Shown: piece after piece, positions 1 to 11,100 of the stretch
How the letters are laid out: each line of letters starts with the position of its first letter
Position numbering within the stretch: the first letter of the stretch is position 1
DNA from: Anniella stebbinsi
Taxonomy: Eukaryota; Chordata; Lepidosauria; Squamata; Anniellidae
Reading direction: 5' to 3'
Length of the DNA stretch: 64,000 nucleotides
Assembly (NCBI GenBank): GCA_029215795.1
Contig: JARDYH010000005.1
Location: forward strand, 38,136,001-38,200,000
Made by a program: the position numbers and the translations under genes
Notes under the pieces: model-generated
Told to the model about the DNA's origin: nothing
The model's database searches: none
The model's input: the letters and a program-made list of their open reading frames with translations, nothing else

Positions 1-1750
1 GCCTCTCCGTCTGAATCGAGGCGGGGAACAACAACATGATAAAATACATAAAATTGATTAAAACATGACACATATTATTAAAACTGCATTAAAAATCCTA
101 AAACATCCTAAAAACATCCTTAAAACGTTCTAAAATTCCACTGGATATGCCCGCCAGAAGAGAACAGTCTTTATGGCTTTCTTAAATTCTAAAAGACTGT
201 TAAGTTGACAAGTCTCCTCCGGCAGGTCATTCCACAGTCTGAGAGGGCAGAAGAGAAGGTCCTCTGGGTAACGGTTGTCAGCCTAGACTTGGCCAACTGC
301 AGTAAGTTCTTCCCAGAGGACCTGAGCGTGCGGGGTGGATTGTATGGGAGAAGGCAATCCCGCAGGTAACCTGGACCCAAACCATGTAGGGCTTTAAAGG
401 TAATAACCAACACTTTATACTTCGCCCGGAAACTAATTGGCAGTGGAGTGATTTTAAAGCTGGTGTAATATGGTTACCCCTAGGTGTACCGGTGACCAAC
501 CTGGCTGCCATATTTTGAACTAGTTGAAGTTTCCGGACTAGGCACAGAGGTAGCCCTATGTACAACGCATTGCAGAAGTCGAGCCTCGAAGTTACCAGCA
601 CGTGCACTACCATCTTTAGGTCTTCCAACTCTAGGAAGGGGCACAGCTGGCGTATCAGCCGAAGCTGATAGTAGGCACTCCTGGCCGTCGCATCTATCTG
701 GGCTGTCATTTGGAGCGACGGATCCAGGAGTACCCCCAAGCTGCGAACCCAGTCTTTCAGGGGGAGTGTAACCCCATCCAGAACTGGTTGACACACCTAC
801 AAACCCAGGTTGCGGCCTTTGACAATAAGCACTTCCGTGTTGTCTGGATTCAGCTTCAGTTTGTTTTTCCTCATCCAGCACCTTACCGCCTCCAAGCATT
901 CATTCAGAGGAGACACACTATCCTTAGCTGACACTGTTATCAAAGGTATAGAGAAATATATTTGGGTGTCATCAGCATACTGATAGCACCCCGCCCCATG
1001 CCTCCGGATGATCTCTCCCAACGGTTTCATATAAATGTGAAACAGCATTGGGGAAAGGATGGCACCTTGTGGTACCACACAGCAGCTTCTTCTTTGTGGA
1101 GCAGCTATCCCCAAGCATCACCATCTGGAACCTGCCCGAGAGGTAGGAAGCACAGTGCCCCCGATTCCCAATCCCCTCAGGCGTTCCAGAAGGATACCAT
1201 GGTCGATGGTATCGAATGCCGCTGAGAGGTCCAGAAGTACCAACAGGGACACACTCCCCCTGTCAATACTCAGGTGTAGATCATCCACTAAGGCGACCAT
1301 AGCAGTCTCAACTCCATATCCTGCCCTGAAGCCAGTTTGAAATGGGTCTAGAAAATCAATGTCTTCCAAAACTACTTGGAGTTGAAAGACAACCGCCCTC
1401 TTGATCACCTTGCCCAAGAATGGAAGGTTTGATACCGGTCTGTAGTTATTAAAGTCCAGGGGGTCCAGGGAGGGCTTCTTTAGAAGCGGCCGTACCAACG
1501 CTTCTTTTAAACATGATGGAAAACTCCCCTCCCTGAGAAATGCATTAATAATATATTGTAATTGCGATCTAACTGCATCTCCTCCCTGGGCGACCAGCCA
1601 TGAAGGACAGGGATCAAGAGGGCAAGTCGTTCTCATCACTCGTCCAAGCAGCTTGTCCACGTCCTTGGTACAAGAATCCACTCTGCCCTCTAAAACAAAG
1701 GCCAGGGTGAGCGGTGAGCCAAAGGTGGCTCTCTTAACTTGTGTAACTCT
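1..1750 (-). pseudogene. L2-like non-LTR retrotransposon (LINE), RT and 3' end
   Basis: This is the 3' half of a LINE of the CR1/L2 superfamily, read on the minus strand. A single frame, broken by stops or small deletions near 1115 and 797, carries reverse transcriptase blocks: NNYRPVSNLPFLGKV near 1445, LLDLSAAFDTIDHG near 1220, VPQGAILSPMLF near 1075 and the catalytic YADD box near 975. A frameshift near 410-430 moves the conserved C-terminal block (TFKALHGLGPGYL, then the TQRTFSSA block) into another frame. The 3' UTR runs to the left edge, where the terminal GAGGCGGGGAACAACAA (on +) matches the end of the copy at 52715-54000. The 5' end is truncated near 1750. L2-like is inferred from RT motifs. 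The copy is dead. Confidence 0.85.
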
Positions 1751-2243
1751 GCACACTGAGTGCTACAGCCCAAGGAAGAATATGCCCATTTTCAAATCCA
1801 CCTGCTCTCAAAATGAAATGTTATGCACAACTGTGCAATATTTATGCCTCTCAAGAACAAAACTGTTCCATATTCTGGTCTGCTATTCAGCAGGAATTGA
1901 ACAAAATCTGCAGTGCAGTCGGCATATATTTGACAGGAAGCTCAAGGACCTTCATCATCCATGATGTGGAACTCTGAGGAAAAGGCCTCTGGCCTGTTCC
2001 ATTTTGCTCTGTGGGCTGCTTTGACTGACCTCACCTTTCCCACATTTTGATCTGTGGATGCCTCACCTCTGCTGAGCTCCAGGTGCCCGACTACCCATCA
2101 GGTCTGCAACAGGAAAGGTGCCCTGCTTGCCCAGCACCTCTTAGCTAAAAACTTGAGACTCCCTTGATGCCAAAGGCTGAAAATCCTCAAGGTGCAATAC
2201 CCTAAAGAAGAGGTTTGACAACCTGAGTTAGAAGGATATGGCT
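1751..2243. other. No recognised feature
   Basis: Ordinary noncoding sequence between the LINE and the tandem array. I see no repeat, inverted repeat or coding signal. Confidence 0.5.
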
Positions 2244-2555
2244 CCAGCAGTTTTTTTTAAAAAAAATTTAAAATCTCAAACTTTACAAAATCCCTAGAAA
2301 TCAATGGATGAACAGATCTGCTTCAAACTTGGCAAGGATAAAGCCCTACCTGCAATCGATCATGGTGCCAGGATTCATTTCTTCATCTTTAAAAATGACA
2401 GCTTTTTTTAAAAAAATTATTTTAAAACCTCAAACTTTAAAAAATCCCTAAAAAATCAGCAGATGAACAGATTTGCTTCAAACTTGGCAAGGCTAAAGAT
2501 CTATCCAAGAACTATCATGGTGCAAAATTTAATCTCTTTACCTTTAAAAATGACC

Positions 2556-2596
<41 letters not shown>

Positions 2597-2712
2597 AAAA
2601 TCTCAAACTTTAGAAAAATTCCTAAAAATCAACGGATGAATTGATCTGCTTCAAATTTGGCATAGCTAAAGCCTTTCCTTAAAGCTATCATGGTGCAAAG
2701 TTTAATCTCTAT
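2244..2712. repeat. Three-copy tandem repeat, about 154 bp unit
   Basis: Three diverged units begin near 2244, 2397 and 2552. Each contains a T/A-run, then CTCAAACTTTA, AAATCCCTA, GGATGAA, GATCTGCTTCAAA, TTTGGCA and ATCATGGTGC. The third unit is lengthened by a (TA)n tract. The array is cut by the MITE at 2713-3037. Its next unit start (ATCTTTAAAAATG) resumes at about 3041, so the MITE landed inside the array. Confidence 0.8.
2560..2593. repeat. (TA)n microsatellite
   Basis: About 16 uninterrupted TA dinucleotides, located at the position where the other two tandem units have a T-run/A-run. Confidence 0.95.
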
Positions 2713-3037
2713 GGGTGCCTCTACAAGAGCGATTTAAAGCGATTTACCTCCACATGAACGGAGCGCAAATCGGGGGTTGAGGAGCTTTTTCTGTCCGATA
2801 ATGCACATTATCGAATGTGAGTTAAATAGCGAGTTTTAATTTACTGTGGCAGTTAAAGTGCATTCTGACCAAGTAAACAAGCGATTCTCCGCATGGAACA
2901 ACTTTAAAATGCCTTTCATACAGCCGGTAATGCGCTTCACCACCTCACGTGTTTAGGGATTAGCCGTAAAAGCAATTGGGAGAAGATGCGCATAGTTGGC
3001 CAACCGGGTGTCAAACCGAAATCTTGTAGACGGGACC
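2713..3037 (-). mobile_element. PIF/Harbinger-like MITE, family A copy 1 (diverged)
   Basis: This is the most decayed of five copies of a roughly 355 bp family (others at 21959, 44006, 44905, 51152). Ends are GGGTGCCTCTACAAG and CTTGTAGACGGGACC. Flanks are TAT and TTT; comparison with neighbouring tandem units suggests an original 3-bp TTT duplication. Internal landmarks such as CGATAATGCACATTATCGA and GTTAAATAGCGAGTTTTA are shared with the better copies. Orientation is arbitrary (copy 2 taken as plus). Assignment to PIF/Harbinger rests on 3-bp duplications and GGnC ends. Confidence 0.75.
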
Positions 3038-3255
3038 TTTATCTTTAAAAATGGCGGAGCTGTAAGCATTTTTGTTAATTCTCATTAAAGTAGAGCTGCT
3101 CTTTGGCTGGGGAGGATGGGAAAAATTTGGATTTTTCATCAAATGTCATGATTTCCCCCCTTTCTGGATTTGTTACCAAAATCCTGATAAATCTGGGTTT
3201 TTCCTGTCATATGGTCAACCTAAACGTCAGCTAATATTATGTAACAGTATTGGCC

Positions 3256-3374
3256 AGCCTTCCCTAACCTGATGTTTGACAATAACTTCCATAATCCCCA
3301 GCCAGCATGGCCACTGAGGATTATGGGAGTTGTAGTCCAACACATCTGGAGAGCACTAGGTTGGGGAAAGCTGG
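3256..3374. repeat. Short palindromic repeat, TGTAGTCCAACACATCTGG type
   Basis: About 118 bp with inverted arms (AGCCTTCCCTAACCTGATG versus the complement of CACTAGGTTGGGGAAAGCT; TTCCATAATCCCCAGCC versus GGATTATGGGAGTTG). The same unit occurs at 24818-24932 and 63221-63352. It is a high-copy, MITE-like element of squamate genomes. Confidence 0.7.
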
Positions 3375-4180
3375 GGTAGAAAACTGATGCATTCATAGAA
3401 ACAATCTGAAGTGCATTTCTTGAAATTCTGCCTTAAAACTAATTGCAGATTCTAAAGAAGACATGTGGCTGTTAAATCCTCCTGACATTAAGTACATATA
3501 AAAACTCTCTCCATCCTACCTTCCACTGACTTCATTTTATGCTGCTTTTTAATGAGTTCTAAGTGATACTTAAGTACTATGGATGGTTGTCTTTGAGTTA
3601 AGTCATGTCATGAGAAGAGTTCATCTCTACAAAAACACCTAAAGTTTTTTTTTTGTTAAAGGATTAATCAGTTTCTACTTTGCACTTTAAAAATGTGATT
3701 TAAAAAAAACCCCACCCTTGAGTTTATATTCCAAATTGGAACAATGTAAGCATTTCTAGAATATACTTAAAGTGAAGATAACTGGGTTTTCTTAAAGCTC
3801 CTGAATCTAATTACAACCTGAAACATTGTCAGCATCAGAAACTTATCCTCCCCAAAAGTTAATACTAAAAAATAAAACTCAGAAAAATGGCAGCAAGGAT
3901 AGGGTAGAAAGCCAAATAAAGAATATCTTAATAGTCACCTTACACAAATGTTATTGTATTCAAATTACAGCAGAGCTGATGACTAAAACAACACAGGGCA
4001 ATGCACAGATCAGAAAGTTTGCTTTGATAACTATCAGGGCTGTGCAGGGAGCCTACAACCCACTTTGGAGGCCGATTCAAAGTTTTCTGGAAATGGCCCT
4101 TTACAGCCACCATAGTTTTCAACATTAGATCTAGGAAATACAGAGCTGCCATCTTCTCTAAAAATGGTGGCTATCACATC
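3375..4180. other. No recognised feature
   Basis: AT-rich noncoding DNA with short A-runs. No gene, repeat or structure recognised. Confidence 0.5.
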
Positions 4181-4752
4181 ATGAACCAGGGATGCGGAAG
4201 AGCCTAGCAGGGCCAGAAAGAATAAGTGGGCCGACTCGATGGTTTCCATGCTGACTTTCAGTAGCTGCAGTCACTTCTCAGTGGTAAATTAGGATTAGGG
4301 TTAATTCTCAGGTAAGGATTGAAGCGGCATGGCTCTCCAGGAATAAACTGAGGATGCGGAAGAGCCTTTCAGGGCCAGAAAGAACGAGATGCCCACCAGG
4401 AGATCTTGTATACTGACTTTTAGTAGTTGGGGTCACTTCTCAGTGGTAAATTAGGGTTAGGGTTAATACCCGGGTTAGAGTTGAAAAGGCATGACTTCCC
4501 AATTATGAACTGGGGATGTGAGAGAGCCTACCAGGGCCAGAAAGAATGAGACGCCCACAAGGAGATCTTATATACTGACTTGAAGTAGCTGGCGTCACGT
4601 CTAATGGTAAATTAGGGTTAGGGTTAATATCCAGGTTGGAGTTGAAGAGGCATGACTTCCCAAACATGAACTGGGGATGCGGAAGAGCCTACCAGGACCA
4701 GAAAGAATGAGTGGGCCACCAGGAGATCTTGCATACTCACTTTTAGTAGCTG
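4181..4752. repeat. Tandem 162-bp repeat with TTAGGG-like core
   Basis: About 3.5 units. The marker GATGCGGAAGAGCCT (or variants) begins at 4191, 4353, 4515 and 4676, a period of 161-162 bp. Each full unit also has GGGCCAGAAAGAA, AGATCTTGTATACTGAC and AATTAGGGTTAGGGTTAAT, which includes two telomere-like TTAGGG copies (the first unit reads AGGATTAGGGTTAA). Units look about 85-90 percent alike by eye. It is a small minisatellite or satellite fragment. Confidence 0.9.
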
Positions 4753-4910
4753 GACTGGGAAAGCATCCTCCACTGCATCTGAAGGGAGGAAGCTAACTTA
4801 GGGAAATGCAGATCAAGTCACATTGCCCACAGGCTTCTCCTCCAACACTTTGTTGCTGACATCTGAGATGATTGCTTCACTCTACCTAATGGAGCCAGCC
4901 ATGGCCCACA
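4745..4910. repeat. Dispersed repeat shared with 24345-24510
   Basis: The stretch from CATCCTCCACTGCATCTGAAG through CTCTACCTAATGGAGCCAGCC is a diverged copy of the right part of 24209-24500 (shared: GGCTAGCTTAGGGAG-like, CTCCTTCATCACC-like and CTGCCTAATG blocks). Confidence 0.5.
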
Positions 4911-5009
4911 ACCAGTTGCCAACTACTAAACTAGAAATAGAAGCAGATATATTTTGATATAGAACAAGGGTACAAATTCATTCATTGTGTACTGTATAGG
5001 ACATCATCA

Positions 5010-5710
5010 ACACAGGCGTGTGCATGGCCCGGGCACGTGGTGCCCAGGCACCACCTAATAGGGGCCAGGGTGGGCACGGCAGCGGCGCTCATAGGCTTCC
5101 TTTTCCACCCGCCCGAGTATCACATTCCTCAGCCCCAGTGTGCACCCTGCTTGGCTTCCCCAGCAGCCTCCTGCCTCTCACCTGGGCTCCAGTTGCCATG
5201 CCCAAGCTTTTGACTCGGCTGCCGTGGGAGTTTCTCCTGCCCTGGACTGCCAGCCCACAAGCCCGGCATGCATGCTGCTTGGCTGCCCCTACCCTGTCCT
5301 CCTCTCTTGTGCCTGGGCCTTATTCAGGGTGTGGAATTTCCTTGTCTGTGTAGGTAGGATGCGTTTTTAATTTTATCTTCTATTAAAAAAAAATAATCAA
5401 TGTTCTTAGAACTGTGAGACTAAGAGAACAAAAAAATGGGGGTAAATTTAAAAAAGAAGGGAGGGAAGGAGGGAGGGAGGGAGGGAGAGAGAGAAAATTG
5501 GTTGATTTGGGAGGCATGCCCAGACATGCTGTGCTCCAGCTAGCATTTCTTCAGCCACCTCACGCACACACGAGGCTTGACTTTTTAGGGTCCATGTTTG
5601 GGCTTCCTTGCTTCAGCCAGCGCAGCCCACCTTGTTGTTGTCCAGTGACTCCCAGCCACAGAGCGCCCAGGTCTCCAAAAAACAAAAAAACCCACCTCTT
5701 CAGGTAGTGG
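5010..5710. other. GC-richer unclassified stretch with purine-rich microsatellite
   Basis: From about 5013 to 5340 the base composition is clearly richer in G/C than the flanks, with an A-run near 5385-5395 and a (GGGA)n-type tract at 5461-5496. Short open frames exist on the plus strand but show no family motif. It could be an old retro-inserted or transposon segment; I cannot classify it. Confidence 0.4.
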
Positions 5711-5835
5711 CTTTAAAAGATGTTCAACTATATAAGCTTTGTGTGTGTGTGTATGTATTTTGAATTTACAGAGAAAAAACTAGGTTCCTTAAAAAACATT
5801 TCTCTGGTGTGAAGCTGAAAGATACATGGATGTAC

Positions 5836-5935
5836 ATTTCAGAACACATTTCCTTTCTGTTTTTCTACCCATTTATGATCTGTAGCTTTAATGTAAGGGG
5901 TAGAAAAACAGAAAAGGAAATGTGTTCTCAAGAAC
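5836..5935. repeat. Perfect-arm inverted repeat (about 32 bp arms)
   Basis: AGAACACATTTCCTTT with CTGTTTTTCTACCC on the left is mirrored by GGGTAGAAAAACAG with AAAAGGAAATGTGTTCT on the right, separated by roughly 30 bp. The right arm abuts the next palindromic element at 5938. Confidence 0.85.
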
Positions 5936-5937
5936 AG

Positions 5938-6070
5938 GTAGTATCCAATGTTAGTCCTACGTAAATAGACCTATTGAAAATAATGGGAGTTAAATTAGTT
6001 GTAATTAACTTAAGACTCATTCATTTCAATGGGTTTACTCTACATAGGACTGACATTGGATACTACCTAA
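5938..6070. repeat. Palindromic MITE-like element, GTATCCAATGTTAGTCC type
   Basis: About 132 bp with inverted ends GGTAGTATCCAATGTTAGTC and GACTGACATTGGATACTACC. Related full or half copies lie at 33654-33733, 47490-47585 and near 48860-48885. Confidence 0.8.
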
Positions 6071-6284
6071 CTACACTTCTTGTGGAGGGAACCACATTGT
6101 GCTCTGCCTCTATAAGGCTTACTTTTGAGTAACCCTGCATGGGATCGCTAAAAAGGGGAAGGGGAGGAATGCTTGCTAAAACAAATCTTATCTGCCCTTG
6201 TCTATTTTAGGGTGTCCAGCAAGCCATTCTTTTGGTAAACATGGTATGTGTGTATCTTGTGTCACCTTAAAAACAGAACTGCAG

Positions 6285-6375
6285 CACAATCCTAAGGCTG
6301 TCTACTTTAAAGTAAGTCCCACTGAGATCAATAGGATTTACTCTGATGTTAATGTGCATAGGATTCAGCCTGAAA
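6285..6375. repeat. Palindromic repeat, CAATCCTATGCAT type
   Basis: Inverted ends around GCACAATCCTA and GCATAGGATTCAGCC with the internal AAGTAAGTCCCACTGAG / AATAGGATTTACT pair. It is the same short, very common element as at 51027-51115, 52588-52655 and 57668-57745. Confidence 0.7.
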
Positions 6376-6477
6376 AAGAAAGGTGAAGAAAAGACAGGAC
6401 AATGGTGCTTACTCCTAAGTAAGTGTGTTCCACAGCAGAAGAAAATCCTATTTGATTCATCTATTCATGAGTTAAAG

Positions 6478-6590
6478 GCACAAACCTATGCATGTAGAAA
6501 AAGGTCCTATAACTCCTGGAATCCCCTAGCCAGCATGTCTGGCTGGGGTATGCTGAGAATGAAAAAAAAAAGTCCTTTATGCCTGTATAT
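6478..6590. repeat. Palindromic repeat, TCCTACAACTCCCAGC type (diverged)
   Basis: GTAGAAAAAGGTCCTATAACTCCTGG and the downstream GCTGGGGTATGCTGAGAAT/AAAAGTCCTTTAT block form a decayed version of the element at 15580-15690 and 49447-49553. Confidence 0.5.
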
Positions 6591-6599
6591 TCAATCAAT

Positions 6600-7194
6600 G
6601 TTTACCTTAAAAAAAATCCCTGGGGGTACCACCTAATGCAATGCACTGCACTCACCTATGATCATCAGAATTCTATTGTAGCCACACGTGAAATGCATTG
6701 CTCACTCCCAAAGTTTATCCTTGGCCAAATACTTTCCTGAATTAGCAAGACGTATGTTACTTCCCCAAACTATCGAGGGGATATATCTTATATATCTTTT
6801 GAGGAACAGAATCCCAAAGGCAGGGAAGGAGCAACCATTGAGAACATGGTTCATATGCCCTTGCCTTTTGTTTCTGATGTTCGGAGTGCCAAGAACATGT
6901 TCTTCATTTGTCTGGCTACAGAGATCATGAAAAAGGAAAGGAAGTAATCTGAAAGTTATGGAGGGCTCAAGCTGTAAAGGTCTCAATAGAATAGTGCCAG
7001 TTACCATTTTAAAAATCTTGAAAGGAATCCTTGTTTTCCAGAATAATCAGTGACTTCAGATAATCAATGTGAAAACAGGCTGACACATTATGCTAAGAAA
7101 AGCTATAGCCGTGTATGCAGAGAACAGCTGTGCAGACTGTGAATACATCCAAAGTTTACCGAACATCCCTAGGACTTTTTAGGGAAGGAATCCT
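6600..7194. other. No recognised feature
   Basis: Noncoding AT-rich DNA. Two opposite-strand open frames near 6690-7007 overlap and lack family motifs, so I treat them as chance. Confidence 0.5.
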
Positions 7195-7560
7195 ATTTAT
7201 AGACTGTATGAGCTTTTCTATGTGAGGCTGTTAATCGGCTGTAAATCCATTGAATCTACTTTTGATTTCGTTGCAGCATTAAGATCCAAACACTACATGA
7301 GTAGCTTTTCCTTTCCTGCTTTTCTACTATATAACCTCTAGGTGGCTCTGCGGTATACTGAAATAGCACAAATACACAAGAAGAAATTTCTTTCATTTTT
7401 ACAATTAAATGCAGCATTTTCCCTGCTCTAAAAAAACTCACCGAAAGTGATGGTTAGCACAGAATCAAAACTAGAGGGTCACAATGTCATCTAAAGAACC
7501 ATAAACAACCATGAGTAGGGAACGATGAGAACCCAAGAAATGCTTTGTTTAGAAATGCAC
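7195..7560. repeat. Dispersed repeat F, copy 1, with CTCF-like motif
   Basis: About 350 bp alignable by eye to 35163-35505: shared blocks GAGCTTTTCTAT, GAGGCTGTTAATC, TTCATTGCAG-like, ACTATATAACCTCTAGGTGG, TGCTCTAAAAAAAC and AACAACCATGAGTAG. The segment CCTCTAGGTGGCTC at 7335-7348 resembles the CTCF core consensus. Not assigned to a known superfamily. Confidence 0.75.
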
Positions 7561-7899
7561 TATATTGTATCAGCTGACCTAATGAGAATGGAATTGGCTA
7601 CCGCTTACAGAAGAACAAACCTTGTTGAGGGAAAGCTTGCATCACCCAGCTTTTAGAATTCATTGCATGTATCAAGAAACATGTGGATAGGAATGATCTG
7701 GAAGGAATTATATAATTTGGTTGAGATCCAAACAGCTTTTCCCCTTTGATTGGTAAAACCCCATTCTATATTATTTGGTGATTTGAAACTCACCTATTTC
7801 AAAAGCATATGACATGTTTATGTGTCCTGGAGTGCTGATATTAGAGAAATACAAGTACAAAGTCCTCTTGGGAATGCCGAATTAGTTGCATGGTTCGTT

Positions 7900-8165
7900 A
7901 GATCTATGCCTACTTAGGACTTTCAAAGGCTTTTGGCAAAGTCCCCCTCAAAGTAAAGTTAGTAGTAAAGAGATAAAAGGACAGGACCTCTTACGAATTA
8001 GTAACTCATTAAAGAACAGGAATACATGGACAGTAGGAATACATTGACAATTTTCACGTGGAGTAAAGAAGCAATGCAACCCACAGGGATCTGTTTTGGG
8101 ACCTGTGTTATTTAAATTCAGATAGATGATCTGAAGTCATATAGAGATCTATAAAACAAGTTTCT
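7900..8165 (+). pseudogene. Degraded CR1-like LINE reverse transcriptase fragment
   Basis: On the plus strand the frame through 7915-7955 reads LSKAFGKVPLK, equivalent to RT motif A (DFSKAFDKV), and 8084-8140 reads PQGSVLGPVLF followed by DDL, equivalent to the motif B region of CR1-type RT. Stops and indels lie between them. It is an old, inactive fragment. Confidence 0.65.
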
Positions 8166-11100
8166 GAATGTCTTTTAACAGGGTTTCCTAGAAAAATACT
8201 CTCCCTCTTTAATGAATTTAGGAAATGTACAGCTGAGAAAGTATGCTAACCTCTTTGCTAAATTTGACACATCAATATATTTTTCTTGAAGTGGAAACAA
8301 ACATTCTGTGCAGACATTAGTGCCCTTAAGAGCTCCGAGTACCCACTGAAATCCAATTGCTTTTAAGTTTTAGTGCTGAAAGATGTTACAGCCTTATTAA
8401 CCTGAACCACAACACCTAGCCATTAATAGCTTAGGAACTTTATTGAGATTTTATGTTTATCATGTTTAAACCAAATATAAATAAATGTGACTCTTCCAAA
8501 ACAAACAAACAAACAAAACAAGACATGACTTAAAATAAAAATCTCCTTTGGAATAGTTAAGGTAGTTTAACCGAAGATACAACCAATGGAGACTGGTGAC
8601 CCTGACTTCCACTAGACGTGTGTGTGAATCTGCTCTGGGATTCATTCAGATCCCGTCAGAACTCTAAAGAATCTTTGCACCTTGCAGAGCTCCTTTCGTG
8701 TTCCGACTGAAATTCGGGGCAGATTCACTGTCCCACTGACATCGGAGCCACCCTCCTCCACTGAAATTGAAGATTCCAATTTTGAAAACAAAATATTCGG
8801 AGAACTGGCATTCCATTTCAATAGTCAAAGTGGATAGTTTGAAACCACAGCTTCTTTTTTAGATCATTTCTGATAAAGGCAGCTTTCATATGGAAGTCCA
8901 ATATGAGTCTATTTCTAGAACCTGCAGATACAAAGGCATTTATTAATATTTGACAGGAATGACTTTCCTAAGCTTCATGACTAATGACAATTAGGTGGTC
9001 ATCCACAAGCTGATTTGCTTCAAACTATTTTTAAATCAGTATGACACATACCATATGGCCTTATATAATCTATCATGAATATGGTTGATGCCTTCCTGAA
9101 ACAGTACATTTCATGTGATTACTAAGAAGATTCCACATAGGAAATTGTAAGCTCATAAGAATCAAGAAGCTGAACACATTCTAAGAAATATATTCTTGGA
9201 TTAGTGCCCTGGTCTTCCATTTACTCGCATACTAAAATTAATTCAACCTGACCTTTGAATTTTTAATAAATCTAGGAGACAGTACTATGAGAATTCTTTC
9301 TTTACTACTCTTAATTCCACTGGAGGGCTAAGATTACAAATAAATACGGAATCAAACACATTTGGATGCTCTGTAACAATCAGATTATATTTTAGTCACT
9401 TTATTATGGCCTGATAACTAATCTAATAAAATAAAACAGACCAAGAGTCTGATTTTTTAAAAAATCATATATTGACTGGTCTCCGGGTTTATGCCTGCAG
9501 CTTCACAGATGACAATAATTGCTAGTGCATATTTGCTGGCAACTTTGAGGGAACTATTTCTTATTATGTATACACATACTGTAAAATACTATGAAATTAG
9601 AGAAGACTTGTGTTCAGCATAAAGAGAAAACAAGAACAAATTAAAACATAACCCTATAAACTAAAAGCTAATTCAGCAATCGGCTAATTCAGCAAACCCT
9701 CTACTCAGTAGGCTTCATCAGGAAAAGTTAAGATAAAGTAAGTCATTCAATTTTGCCTGGACTGTAGGGATGTCTCTTAATATTGCAGGCTGCTGGAAAC
9801 ACATCAAGCCTTTAATGAATCCAGGAACTAGAGTGGGTGGAAATTTATTACCTTCAGCTGACTTATGGAAAATCAGAACTTCAGCCAACTGAATTCTGAA
9901 GCAAGAAACCTCAAATTAATTGCAGAAGGTAATCAAAACATGTGTTTGTAGAAAATGGTGTGAGGGAAGAGATGGAGCAAATATAGTAATGAATACTAGA
10001 TATTTAACTCTGCCGGTCAAAAAGAAGAGGAGGAAACAATTGTTTCACTAAATATTTTGTCATGATGCTCTGAGTCTCTAGGGCAGTGAAAACCTGTGGG
10101 TTCAAATATACAATTTCAATACCTTAATAGAAGTGAAGATGGAAACAACATATAACAAAGGCTTAATTCTGCAGCTGACTCTATTCTGATCATGCACAAA
10201 TACAGAGGTTATCCCTCATGAACTAAGAGGCAAGAAGAGTGAACCACTAGAGATAAGTAAATAATTACAATAGGTAATGTAAATAAATAAAAATCAATAA
10301 TCACATTTAGTAGTACTAAGTAGAATCACATGGCAAGCTCAAAAACAAGGCCTTCAATTCACATGGAAAGCCATATAATGGTTATCTGGTCTATTTTGTG
10401 TTCTTAAATATGCATAATAAGGGCAGAAATTAACAACACAGGTGTATCAGCATGCAACAAGTTTGTGTTATCTCCAGAATCCGTAGGTCAGATTCATAGA
10501 AATCCAAAGCCATTGTGGATTTCTCTGACATCCCCAGATACAACCCATATATTGCTAAGGAAGAGAGCAAAGAAAACTCATCATAAATACCATCTTGTGG
10601 GCAGGGCAATATCACATGAAAAGAATAAGCTTAGCCAAATTAGACCAGTTCAGTGAACAGAGAACATGCAAAGTGGCAGTTCATTAGTGTTTTTTGATTG
10701 CAACATGGCAACTTGTATATCACTAATAAATCAGCTGACAGGCCAGACTGCATTACTCTAAAACATACAGGAACACTCATTTCATAGCTGTTCATTTATA
10801 GCACATCACTGCCACACAACGTCTTGCCATTCGAAACAGAACAGGCCCCTGCAGTTCCTAGGGTTAGTACCCTAGTAGTGGAGTCATTTTTCTTCTCTCC
10901 CTTGTGTAGCAGAGGCAGGCAGAGATGATCTGTTTCAATTAATTTATGACATGTCCCAAATGCAGGGAAGTGGGCGTAAGTAAGTGCTCTTGTTCTCAGC
11001 TAATTTTGCCTGTGGCTGCCAAGTTAAGATGATTAGGGAAAATAACTATTTTCTTGAGATGTATGGTATAGTAAATAACAGATTGTACTTATCTAAAACA

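Noticed and set aside
4441..4466. Interstitial telomeric sequence from chromosome fusion
   Set aside because: Only two or three TTAGGG-like copies per unit, repeated as part of a 162-bp tandem unit, so it is part of the unit and not a fused telomere.
5018..5353. Plus-strand frame in the GC-richer patch at 5 kb as an exon
   Set aside because: No conserved motif, low-complexity translation, no convincing splice context.
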